Shown piece after piece: positions 54,844-62,213 of a stretch of DNA of 64,000 nucleotides (position 1 is the first letter of the stretch; the number at the start of each line of letters is the position of its first letter). The translations under genes and the position numbers were made by a program. The stretch is from Anaerolineae bacterium (lineage in GTDB: Bacteria; Chloroflexota; Anaerolineae; Promineifilales; Promineifilaceae), in assembly GCA_023384415.1 (NCBI GenBank), contig JAHDWJ010000001.1, positions 144,699-208,698 of the forward strand, read 5' to 3'. The notes under the pieces are model-generated. The model did not search any database and had not been told where the DNA came from. It saw only the letters and a list, made by a program, of their open reading frames with translations.

Positions 54844-55068
54844 CAATTCTCAATTTGCCCTGAGATGGATGCAGGGGCGCGGGATAGATGGGCCACGGTT
54901 TTAGTCGAACGAGACCGTTCAGTTCCCACCTGGTTCCCACCTGTCTCGCCCCGCTTTGGCTGAAACAGGGGCAACAGGGGTGAGACAGGCGGGAATACAG
55001 TTGAACCGCTTGACCTAAATGGTTGCCCGCCTGTCCCACCCCTACGACGGGTCTTAAATTGAGAATTG
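54844..55068 (+). repeat. Family B MITE-like element, intact copy
   Basis: 225 bp bounded by perfect 13-base terminal inverted repeats, CAATTCTCAATTT (54844-54856) and AAATTGAGAATTG (55056-55068). The interior is GC-rich with internal palindromic blocks and no reading frame of note. A diverged copy in inverse orientation is at 15181-15390. No clear target duplication is seen. Confidence 0.82.
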
Positions 55069-55088
55069 CTGGCTTGATCCTGCTGTAT

Positions 55089-55117
55089 TTGGCAGAGCCG
55101 CTCCATTTAGTTATAAT
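55089..55117 (+). promoter_or_regulatory. Promoter of tRNA-Met
   Basis: TTGGCA (55089-55094), 17-base spacer, TATAAT (55112-55117), 11 bases before the mature tRNA 5' end. The context after the -10 matches the rpmB promoter. Confidence 0.7.
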
Positions 55118-55128
55118 TCCCTCTCGTT

Positions 55129-55200
55129 GGCGTTATAGCTCAGTGGCAGAGCGGGGGATTCATAAGCCCTAGGTCACTGGTTCAAATCCAGTTAACGCCA
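55129..55200 (+). tRNA. tRNA-Met (anticodon CAT)
   Basis: Cloverleaf: acceptor GGCGTTA/TAACGCC, D arm GCTC...GAGC, anticodon arm GGGGA-TTCATAA-GCCCT with anticodon CAT, T arm ACTGG-TTCAAAT-CCAGT, discriminator A. The 3' CCA is not encoded (CCT follows). The closing A-G pair of the anticodon stem is a mismatch. The first acceptor pair is G-C, which favours the elongator over the initiator form; CAT could also mark an Ile tRNA with modified C34, judged less likely. Confidence 0.93.
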
Positions 55201-55235
55201 CCTAAAAACGGGAAAACCTACATACCCATATTGAT

Positions 55236-55275
55236 AAAAGCGTCTGTTGCCAGGGTAAGCAATGGACGCTTTTTG
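55236..55275 (+). terminator. Terminator after tRNA-Met
   Basis: AAAAGCGTC and GACGCTTTTTG close an imperfect stem (TGTTGC pairs with GCAATG inside), followed by TTTTG. Confidence 0.75.
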
Positions 55276-55295
55276 TTTTGCCTGGGCCAGATATA

Positions 55296-55328
55296 AGACC
55301 TGACAGGTCTCCAAGACCTGTCAGGTCT
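55296..55328. repeat. Double palindrome upstream of ilvE
   Basis: AGACCTGACAGGTCT (55296-55310), CCA, AGACCTGTCAGGTCT (55314-55328). Each arm is a near-palindrome and the two arms are exact reverse complements. It lies 110 bases before the ilvE start. It is a dispersed-palindrome type, and operator function is not supported. Confidence 0.7.
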
Positions 55329-55437
55329 GGTTATTGCTGCTATTCTTTGCTCGATGGGATGACCTACGAATGAGGGAGTTTTTTCCACTTTGTGATAAAC
55401 TTTGACCGCTCACAAATCCCACACCAAAGGAGTAACG

Positions 55438-56517
55438 ATGGATATTCAAGAAGTTTCCCTACAGCCCCATCAGCTGAAACCGATTCCCACAACTTTTCAT
55501 TTTGGTGGCTCTTTTTCTAACCGGATGTTCATGCAAAAATATTGCCCTGATAAAGGCTGGCATGAAGCCACCATTGGCCCGTATCAACCGCTGCAGCTTG
55601 ACCCCGCCACCGCTGTATTACACTATGCCCAAGAGATATTCGAGGGTACGAAAGCGTACCGTCGCCCAGATGGTCAGATAAATTTGTTTCGCCCCTGGGA
55701 GAATACCCGCCGCTTTAATGAATCGGCTATGCGTATGGCCATGCCCCAGGTGGATGCCGAAGATCACTTGATGGCTATGACTCGCCTGGTTGAATTGGAA
55801 TATGAATGGGTGCCTGAAGCTCCCGGCACGTTGTATATTCGCCCGTTTATGATCGCCAGCAAAGCCGGGTTAGGGGTTCATTCTAGCGACCAATATTTGC
55901 ATCTGATTATCGTTGGCCCGGTAGGCCCTTATTTCCCCCAAGGGTTCAGCCCTGTGCCTGTTTATATTTCTGAGAAGTATCGTCGGGCAGTATTGGGGGG
56001 GACGGGTGCCGCCAAGACAGGGGGCAATTATGCTGCCAGCCTGATGGTCGGTGAAGAAGCCAAAGCCAAAGGGTATTCCCAGGTGTTATGGCTGGATGCG
56101 ATTCATGGCCGCTATGTGGAAGAGGTGGGGGCCATGAATATCTGCTTTGTTTATGAAGATCGGAAAATTGTCACCCCACCGCTGCGGGGAACGATTCTGC
56201 CGGGTGTTACCCGTGATTCTCTGCTGCGCCTGGCCCCTGACCTGGGGTATGAAGTGGCTGAAGAGATGATTGATGTCCATGAAATGTTGGCGGGGATTCG
56301 TTCCGGTCGGGTGACAGAGGTGTTTGGCTGTGGCACGGCCGCGGTCATCGCTCCGGTGGGCCGATTTGGTTTTCAAGGTGAAGATTACATCATCAACAAC
56401 AATGAGGCCGGCCCGGTTGCTAAAGCTTTGTACCAACGTCTCACCGATATTCAGTTTGGCCGGGTGCCAGACCCGTATGGCTGGACTATGACCATTTCCG
56501 CCAATGGCAAGTCATAA
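55438..56517 (+). CDS. ilvE: Branched-chain amino acid aminotransferase
   Basis: 359 residues, the class IV group II (eukaryote-like) BCAT length. Motifs: HYAQEIFEGTKAYR, LYIRPFMIASKAGLGVH, TGAAKTGGNYAASL with the PLP lysine, VEEVGAMNICFV and VFGCGTAAVIAPVG. It transfers amino groups between Leu/Ile/Val and 2-oxoglutarate, the last step in their synthesis. AAAGGAG is 6 bases before ATG 55438, which decides this start over GTG 55402. No other ilv/leu gene adjoins and no T-box is visible upstream. The gene lacks GCGGCCGC. Confidence 0.96.
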   Translation: MDIQEVSLQPHQLKPIPTTFHFGGSFSNRMFMQKYCPDKGWHEATIGPYQPLQLDPATAVLHYAQEIFEGTKAYRRPDGQINLFRPWENTRRFNESAMRMAMPQVDAEDHLMAMTRLVELEYEWVPEAPGTLYIRPFMIASKAGLGVHSSDQYLHLIIVGPVGPYFPQGFSPVPVYISEKYRRAVLGGTGAAKTGGNYAASLMVGEEAKAKGYSQVLWLDAIHGRYVEEVGAMNICFVYEDRKIVTPPLRGTILPGVTRDSLLRLAPDLGYEVAEEMIDVHEMLAGIRSGRVTEVFGCGTAAVIAPVGRFGFQGEDYIINNNEAGPVAKALYQRLTDIQFGRVPDPYGWTMTISANGKS

Positions 56518-56526
56518 GTTAAATTC

Positions 56527-57738
56527 GTGGCAAAAACTTTTATGGAAATAAAGCAGTTACGGAGCCAGCGGCCGCGTGCCTGGAGCGCGATTTTAGCCCA
56601 AGAACCGGAGATGGCCGGTATCACCGTTACCCGCGTCACTCGGGAAAAGGTTTCGCCACGCCTGACCCGGTTCACCCTTGATCTGGCCGGGCACCAGGAT
56701 CCCATCACCCTCATTGGCAAAGAGACGGATGCTACCGAAGCCCGCTTTTACCAGGAAATTGCTCCCCGGCTGCCTTTTCTGACCCCCCGCTGTTGGTTTA
56801 GTTATGTGGATGGGCCGCAAAGTTGGGTGGTGTTAGATGAGGTGATGGTAGCGCGGCCGCCGGCTCGTTGGCTTCCTGGGGACGCGGCCGCAGTGATGCA
56901 AGGGTTGGCTGCCCTCCACGTAGAGTTTTGGGACCGGGAAGATTTGTTAGACCAGGTTGCCTGGTTGGAAAACCCTCTGGAAGGGTTAGCCCTGGATGAG
57001 CGTTATCTGGTGCGCCGCCGGGTGTTGGAGCAGCGGGCTTATTATGCCGCCCTGGATGTCGCCGTAGCTTTGTCTGATCATGCCATCTGGAGTTCAGGAC
57101 GGTTGGCCCCCTACTTTTTGCACGCGGCCGCAGCCGTCGCTTTTCTGCGCCAACGGGGAGGGTGGCCAGGCGTATTGACCTTGAGTGACCTGGACGCGGC
57201 CGCTGACCTGCTTGATGATCCTGTTCCCTTGCTTTACAGCCTGCGCGATCAACCCTTGACCTTACAACATGGGGCCCCGTTCAATCACCATTGGCAAGTG
57301 ACCCCGTTCAACAACGCCTGTTTGCTCGATTGGCAGCAAATCAGTGCCGGGCCAGGCGTGGTAGACCTGGTGCATCTGGTGGAGCAGTTTAACTGGCTGC
57401 TCACTGATGGCGGGGCGATGCTACCCCGCAGCATGCCCATTGCCAGCGAAGAAACATTAATAGACAGCTACATTTTGCATCTAGCCGCTGAACTTGGCCC
57501 CTTGTGCGATACGCGAACATTGCGCCAGAGCATCCCGGCCGGCCGCTGCTTCCACCTGCTGGCTTACTGGCTGCCCCGCCTCACTGATTGGCTGGTAGAG
57601 GCCCGGCGGCAGGGACACACCCTCTCTGTCATGAGTGATGAGCAGCTGCAGGCGGCCGGGCTGGCCCCCTGGGTAGCCCTGAAACCCCAATTAGCCGCCA
57701 CCATCAACCGGTTTGTCGCGGCCGCGAAAATGTTATAA
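56527..57738 (+). CDS. APH-like phosphotransferase family protein
   Basis: 403 residues with the aminoglycoside/choline kinase fold. N-lobe region LIGKETDATEARFYQEIAPRLPFLTPRCWF, hinge SWVVLDEV, then C-lobe LQGLAALH-like (MQGLAALHVEFWD), LQHGAPFNHHWQV in the position of the catalytic HGDxxxxN, and LLDWQQISAGPGVVDLVHLVEQF for the metal-binding D. The catalytic Asp of HGD is replaced by Ala here, so activity is doubtful. The substrate is unknown. GTG 56527 and ATG 56542 are both possible. Six octamers fall within the gene, among the densest here. Confidence 0.75.
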   Translation: MAKTFMEIKQLRSQRPRAWSAILAQEPEMAGITVTRVTREKVSPRLTRFTLDLAGHQDPITLIGKETDATEARFYQEIAPRLPFLTPRCWFSYVDGPQSWVVLDEVMVARPPARWLPGDAAAVMQGLAALHVEFWDREDLLDQVAWLENPLEGLALDERYLVRRRVLEQRAYYAALDVAVALSDHAIWSSGRLAPYFLHAAAAVAFLRQRGGWPGVLTLSDLDAAADLLDDPVPLLYSLRDQPLTLQHGAPFNHHWQVTPFNNACLLDWQQISAGPGVVDLVHLVEQFNWLLTDGGAMLPRSMPIASEETLIDSYILHLAAELGPLCDTRTLRQSIPAGRCFHLLAYWLPRLTDWLVEARRQGHTLSVMSDEQLQAAGLAPWVALKPQLAATINRFVAAAKML

Positions 57739-57781
57739 CCTGATACGTGAACCCTATTCGTTCACCCTTCACCCCTCACCT

Positions 57782-58291
57782 ATGGACTCCTTCACCCTCC
57801 TTCTCCAATCCATCGGTTTCGCTTTGGCGGTTGTAGCTATTATCATCGGCATCATCGGCGCGTTTGTGCCCGTGTTACCCGGCTCCTTGCTCGTCTGGCT
57901 TACCCTGCTGGTGTACACCCTTTTTGATGGCTGGAAGGCCGTCACCCCCCTCACTTTTATCATCTGCACCGTTATTTGCCTGGTGACAGGCAGCGCAACC
58001 ATCTGGCTCACCTTGCTGGGGGCTAAAACCGGTGGCGCATCCGGTAAAGCCCTGCTTCTGGGGGTATTGGGAGCGATTGTCGGTTTCTTTGTGTTTAACC
58101 TGATTGGGGCCATCATTGGTTATGCCCTGGGCATTATTGTGGCCGAATATTTAACCCATCAGGATTGGCGGTTGGCCTTAAAAGCCAGCTTTGGTGGGCT
58201 GGCTGGCTGGGGGTTAGCTACCGCTATCGAAGCTGGGGGAAGTTTAATAGTGCTGCTTATTTTTATCTGGCGCGTCCTGGCTGTAGCTTAG
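57782..58291 (+). CDS. DUF456 family membrane protein
   Basis: 169 residues of hydrophobic, Gly-rich helices matching DUF456: IIGIIGAFVPVLPGSLLVWLTLLVY, LLGAKTGGASGKALLLGVLGAIVGFF and GAIIGYALGIIVAEYLTHQD. Function unknown. I start at ATG 57782 because an earlier in-frame start at 57713 would overlap the phosphotransferase gene and run through TTCACCC-type repeat. Confidence 0.88.
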   Translation: MDSFTLLLQSIGFALAVVAIIIGIIGAFVPVLPGSLLVWLTLLVYTLFDGWKAVTPLTFIICTVICLVTGSATIWLTLLGAKTGGASGKALLLGVLGAIVGFFVFNLIGAIIGYALGIIVAEYLTHQDWRLALKASFGGLAGWGLATAIEAGGSLIVLLIFIWRVLAVA

Positions 58292-58303
58292 GTTAGCTGT
58301 TTC

Positions 58304-58336
58304 AGATTGGTTCAATCTCTGAAGATCGAACCAATC
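58304..58336. repeat. Family C palindrome, copy C2
   Basis: AGATTGGTTCAATCTCTGAAG then ATCGAACCAATC; about five differences from C1 at 17628. It lies 12 bases after the DUF456 gene and 57 bases before the next ATG. Confidence 0.7.
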
Positions 58337-58393
58337 CCCACCAAACTACGTTGTGCTTCATATCCCATAATCTACTCTGGAACTGAAAAACGT

Positions 58394-58756
58394 ATGGACA
58401 TAGAAACTTTACGCACCATCGGGTTTCTTCTTGTGGGGTTGATCTTAACCGGGTTACTTTTGGTGGGCCTGTTGTTTTTAATGGCTGTGCGCCAGGTACG
58501 CCACCTCGAAGTGCCCGAAGGGGCTACCTTCGCCGAAACGCTGCACTATACCCCGTTTATTGTGGTTATTATGATTGACTTGTTGGATTTGAGCCTGGAT
58601 TTTCTGGCGGCCCCTATCGCCTGGGTCATGTTAGACCGATTGGGGCTGAAGGCGTTACGCGGCGTCTCGGTTGTGGAGTCCCTTATCCCCGGTACCCAAC
58701 TCATACCCACCCTCACGCTGGCCTGGATTGGGGTGCGGCTGTTTAATATCCGTTAG
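58394..58756 (+). CDS. Small membrane protein of unknown function
   Basis: 120 residues: one N-terminal helix (TIGFLLVGLILTGLLLVGLLFLM), a short loop, and one or two helices (FIVVIMIDLLDLSLDFLAAPIAWVMLDRLGL, LIPTLTLAWIGVRLF). Starting at ATG 58394 avoids reading through palindrome C2. No family recognised. Confidence 0.65.
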   Translation: MDIETLRTIGFLLVGLILTGLLLVGLLFLMAVRQVRHLEVPEGATFAETLHYTPFIVVIMIDLLDLSLDFLAAPIAWVMLDRLGLKALRGVSVVESLIPGTQLIPTLTLAWIGVRLFNIR

Positions 58757-58797
58757 CCGGGGGCAACCACAACGGTATGCCCCTGCCGTTTTTATGA

Positions 58798-59053
58798 ATG
58801 ATGACGCCTGAACAAAAAGCCAGACGCCAGATTGATGACCTACTTACCCATGCCGGTTGGCAGGTGCAAGACCGGGATCAGATGAACCTTTCTGACCTGG
58901 CCTGGCCTGGGGTAGCCGTACGGGAAGCGTATCTTCAGAAATGGCCTGGACCCCGACCCCCGTGCCCGCCGGGTGTTCGCCTTCCACCGGCCAGAGACGT
59001 TGGCCGCCTGGGTGCAAGAGAGGGAGAGTTTACGCGGCCGCTGGCAAACCACC
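58798..59053 (+). pseudogene. hsdR: hsdR remnant: two HsdR fragments joined by deletion
   Basis: Starts like a type I restriction endonuclease subunit (PEQKARRQIDDLLTHAGWQ, VQDRDQMNLS, GVAVREAYLQ), then at about 58936-58941 jumps, in another frame, to the segment that precedes the helicase in HsdR (NGLDPDPRARRVFAFHRPETLAAWVQ). The nuclease core between them and the whole helicase after LRGRW are missing. The remaining sequence continues into an HsdS fragment. It cannot encode a working endonuclease. Confidence 0.82.
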
Positions 59054-59728
59054 CACCCCGGCAAAAAATACCCCGAACCCACTCCGGTAGACACAACCAA
59101 CCTACCCGACTTATCAAAGGGTTGGGTCTGGACATCTATTGAACAATTAGCCAATGTTCTAGGGGGGCTTACCAAGAATGCTAAACGGGGAATGTTGCCC
59201 TTGCAAATGTCCTATTTGCGAGTAGCCAATGTTTACGCAAACGAATTAAAACTTGATAACGTGGAAATGATTGGTATTCAAGAATCAGAATTAGAACGAG
59301 TCTTACTTGAGAAAGGCGACCTCTTAGTTGTAGAAGGAAATGGAAGTGTTGACCAAATAGGTCGAGTAGCTCTTTGGAATGACAGTATCTCACCTTGTGT
59401 CCATCAAAACCATATCATAAAAGTTAGATTCGCTGAAAAAAACATAGCTGACTTTGTTCTCTATTGGTTGCTTTCACCCAATGGGCGCAAAGAAATTCAG
59501 AGGGTTGCAAGTTCAACATCTGGTCTTTACACCTTGAGTTTGTCTAAAGTGAGTGCTTTGCCTGTACCGCTTCCGCCCCTCGCCGAACAACAGCGCATCG
59601 TCGCTGAGGTGGAGCGGCGGCTGTCCGTCATCGCCACCCTGGAGCAAACCCTCACCGCCAACCTGGCCCGCGCTGACCGTCTGCGCCAATCTATCTTACA
59701 CCGTGCTTTTAGCGGCCGGCTTGTCTAA
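59054..59728 (+). pseudogene. hsdS: hsdS remnant: C-terminal half of a specificity subunit
   Basis: About 224 codons covering the linker DTTNLPDLSKGWVWTSIEQLA, one target recognition domain (VLGGLTKNAKRGMLPLQMSY..., VDQIGRVALWNDSISPCVHQNH) and the distal conserved helix LPPLAEQQRIVAEVERRLSVIATLEQTL ending HRAFSGRLV. A full HsdS has two such halves; the N-terminal one is absent and the reading frame continues from the HsdR fragment. The recognition domain is AT-rich between GC-rich conserved flanks, as expected from past domain exchange. A half-subunit could still bind DNA as a dimer, but no start or partner supports this. Confidence 0.82.
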
Positions 59729-59779
59729 AGTGGGACGATTTACCCCATCGCCCACCTTTTTCGCAGGAGCAAAGAAGAG

Positions 59780-60232
59780 ATGGCTAACCTTGATCGAACC
59801 ATTGAACGCACCCTGTATGCTCACGAACTCCTGACCCCACCCATACAATGTCCACAATGCAGCCACAAGTTAGAGCAAGATTACGGCCCCTACCAGATAA
59901 TAACCAGACAAGGCAGCCGCCTGGCCGATTCTTTCGTTATCAGTGGGGAATTTGGGTATTTGTGTCCGGGCTGTGCCACAGCCGTTATCCACCTCCCGGT
60001 ATTGGTGCAAATGCTTTATGGGGGTGCCCCCAAGCGGGGTTGGCAGGTAGGCCCGACTTTTGCCGTACTGGGATTGGTGAACCTGGATGCGGTGCCCCCG
60101 AATAAACGGCATACCCCCCTGGATGAGTTAGACCTGCCGTTGGTACGTTTTCACGCGGCCGCAGCCCGTGAAACAAAGAAAAAAAGGGCCGCCCGGCCCA
60201 TACGGCCATCCAAACGTAAGAAGCAGACATGA
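59780..60232 (+). CDS. Zinc-ribbon protein with basic tail, in the hsd remnant
   Basis: 150 residues. CPQCSHKLEQ and YLCPGCATAVIHLPVL form a four-Cys zinc-ribbon-like site. The last ~25 residues are strongly basic (RETKKKRAARPIRPSKRKKQT), suggesting nucleic-acid binding. The reading frame is intact although the neighbouring hsd genes are not. Not recognised. Confidence 0.68.
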   Translation: MANLDRTIERTLYAHELLTPPIQCPQCSHKLEQDYGPYQIITRQGSRLADSFVISGEFGYLCPGCATAVIHLPVLVQMLYGGAPKRGWQVGPTFAVLGLVNLDAVPPNKRHTPLDELDLPLVRFHAAAARETKKKRAARPIRPSKRKKQT

Positions 60233-60411
60233 TTCACCCCATTTCGGCTCATTAGGAATTGTTGGAGTAAGGGCAGGTACAAGGTCGGCTCCTACAGTTA
60301 GCCTCACCCCCAAAATCCTAATGACCTATAATAGAGTTGACAATCTAGCCGAGTTCTCTAAAATCAAATTGTGGTTGTGCGCCGAACATCAGCTTACCGA
60401 GAGAAAAAAAC

Positions 60412-60933
60412 ATGCCTATCTATACCCCTCACAAGGAGGACATATCTCAGGCTTATGTACCCTGGGATAATGGGATATCCTCAGCCAGTAAAAAACAAGC
60501 TATGGCTTTATTAGAAACAGCCGTGCTCGCTCAAGATGGGCTATCTTTTGCGGCTTTGGTCAAGGCCATCCCCTGGTCAAACCAGACCCCAGAAGAACTA
60601 ATCGTTGCCATACGGATGGCCTTTGCCCTTGAAGCCCCTCTCCTGGCTCGTTACTTAGCGGAACAAGGTATCAAATATCATGCCACCCATCCAGAAATAG
60701 AGAAAATAGCCCACATTCTCGCCCCCCCAAAAGCCACAACTGCGGCTCGCTCAACAAAATTAGATGTAAAGGCAAATCAACTTTGGCTAAGAAACAATCG
60801 GGAAGCGTACCAGCGTAAATGGGTTGCCCTACACAATGGCGAATTGATTGCTACCGCCCCAACTTTCTCGGCTCTCGCGGCCGCGGTGGGGGATATTAAA
60901 GGAAAAGGGATTCTGTTAACACAGGTGAGTTGA
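60412..60933 (+). CDS. DUF5678-type protein paired with a retropepsin-like protease
   Basis: 173 residues. The N-terminal ~110 are helical (ALLETAVLAQDGLSFAALVKAIPWSNQTPEELIVAIRMAFAL, LLARYLAEQGIKYH). The C-terminal ~50 match the DUF5678 pattern (LRNNREAYQRKWVALHNGELIATAPTFSALAAAV). DUF5678 domains commonly precede retropepsin-like genes in bacteria, and here the stop TGA overlaps the ATG of one, so the two products are probably made together. Function unknown. Confidence 0.78.
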   Translation: MPIYTPHKEDISQAYVPWDNGISSASKKQAMALLETAVLAQDGLSFAALVKAIPWSNQTPEELIVAIRMAFALEAPLLARYLAEQGIKYHATHPEIEKIAHILAPPKATTAARSTKLDVKANQLWLRNNREAYQRKWVALHNGELIATAPTFSALAAAVGDIKGKGILLTQVS

Positions 60934-61388
60934 TGCTTTTATTAAGGGCAAACGGTGATACTTTTGCTACCGGCGCAGCTCCTTACAGCTACCGCCCCCC
61001 TATAAATGATATTACCAATCGCATTCTTCTTCAGGTAGCCATAGAAGGTACAATTATTGAAGCAATCGTAGATACCGGCTCTCCTTTCGCTGTTTGCCCC
61101 CCGTATCTGGCTGAAACAATTGGCTTTGATCCCGCGGCCGCGCTTGATTCTATCCCGTTCATCGTTAGGGGAATCAGGATGACGGGCAATCTGCACCGCG
61201 CCACCATCTTGTTTCCCGCCGCAGAAGGGGATGATCTCGTTGTTGACGCCACAATCTTTGTGCCCAATCAAGAATGGCAGGAATCATGGGGGGAACATCC
61301 TGCCTTTATTGGGCTTACAGGTTGTTTGGAACGGCTGCGGTTTGCCTTTGACCCGGAAAATGATCTCTTCTATTTTGGTCCCCTCTGA
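60933..61388 (+). CDS. Retropepsin-like aspartic protease
   Basis: 151 residues. Catalytic loop IEAIVDTGSPFAVCPPYLAE (DTG), first strand LLQVAIEGTII, flap-like region RMTGNLHRATILFPA, and AFIGLTGCLERLRFAFDPENDLFYFGP near the end where retropepsins have the Gly-containing psi-loop strand. One monomer has one Asp, so it should work as a homodimer, as retroviral proteases do. ATG 60933 overlaps the upstream TGA (TGATG). This is the intact counterpart of the broken retropepsin-like gene at 35 kb. Confidence 0.8.
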   Translation: MLLLRANGDTFATGAAPYSYRPPINDITNRILLQVAIEGTIIEAIVDTGSPFAVCPPYLAETIGFDPAAALDSIPFIVRGIRMTGNLHRATILFPAAEGDDLVVDATIFVPNQEWQESWGEHPAFIGLTGCLERLRFAFDPENDLFYFGPL

Positions 61389-61407
61389 TTTGTACAAACA
61401 TTAGCCT

Positions 61408-62210
61408 ATGTCCACCCAATCATCCGCCATCGTGCAGCGGCTGTGGAACTATTGCACCGTCCTGCGAGACGACGGCCTCTCCTACGGCGATTACGTCGAA
61501 CAGCTAACCTATCTCCTCTTCCTCAAAATGGATGACGAACGGCGCAAAATCGGCGATCCCTCCACCATCCCCACCCCATACAGTTGAGCCAGCCTGGTCA
61601 CCCTGGATGGCAGCGACCTGGAAAGCCATTACCGGGAAATCTTGACCCAGTTGGGCCAGGGCAGCGGCTTCATCCCCACCATCTTCCGCAAAGCCCAAAA
61701 CCGCATCCAGGACCCGGCCAAACTCAAGCGGCTGGTCAGCCTCATTGACGGAGAAAATTGGAGCCGCCTCAATGTAGATGTGAAGGCGGAAATTTACGAA
61801 GGGCTGTTGGAGAAAAACGCTTCTTCGACCGCAAACCGGGCCGGGAACAAGCGTGGACCGATATTATCTGGTTCTATGACTACCGCACCAACGTCCACCA
61901 CACCCTCAAACAAAACCCCCTCACCCGCACTGACCTGGAGGAGTTTGTGACCTGCTTCAACCCGGCCAACCGGCACGAGCGCACCCCCACCTGGAGCGAG
62001 ACCACCCCCGAGGGACGGTGGTGGCCGTACGCCTATGCTGAAATCATGGCTCGTGACAAGGTGAACCTGGACATCTTCTGGCTGCGCGATGAATCGCTAG
62101 AAGGCAGCGACAACCTGCCCGACCCAGATTTAATTGCCGTAGAAATCGTGGAAGATTTAGAAGCGGCCCTGGAACAGTTCCGCCTCATTGCCGAAGATTT
62201 AATACCGTGA
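61408..62210 (+). pseudogene. hsdM: hsdM remnant: nonsense stop and deleted methyltransferase core
   Basis: Starts as HsdM (IVQRLWNYCTVLRDDGLSYGDYVEQLTYLLFLKM), meets TGA at 61585-61587 where the family has Trp (Y-W-A-S-L becomes Y-S-stop-A-S-L), resumes in frame (LTQLGQGSGFIPTIFRKAQNRI ... EIYEGLLEKNA), then at about 61820 shifts frame and joins to the C-terminal part (FFDRKPGREQAWTDIIWFYDYRT ... EIVEDLEAALEQFRLIAEDL). The SAM-binding and NPPF catalytic region between NA and FFDRKPG is entirely gone. Confidence 0.88.
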
Positions 62211-62213
62211 AAA

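Noticed and set aside
55201-55437. Possible T-box or attenuator before ilvE
   Set aside because: No T-box consensus or specifier loop; the region holds the tRNA terminator and a dispersed double palindrome.
59054-59728. Functional half-HsdS specificity subunit
   Set aside because: The frame begins in an HsdR fragment, has no convincing start of its own, and the HsdM partner is destroyed.
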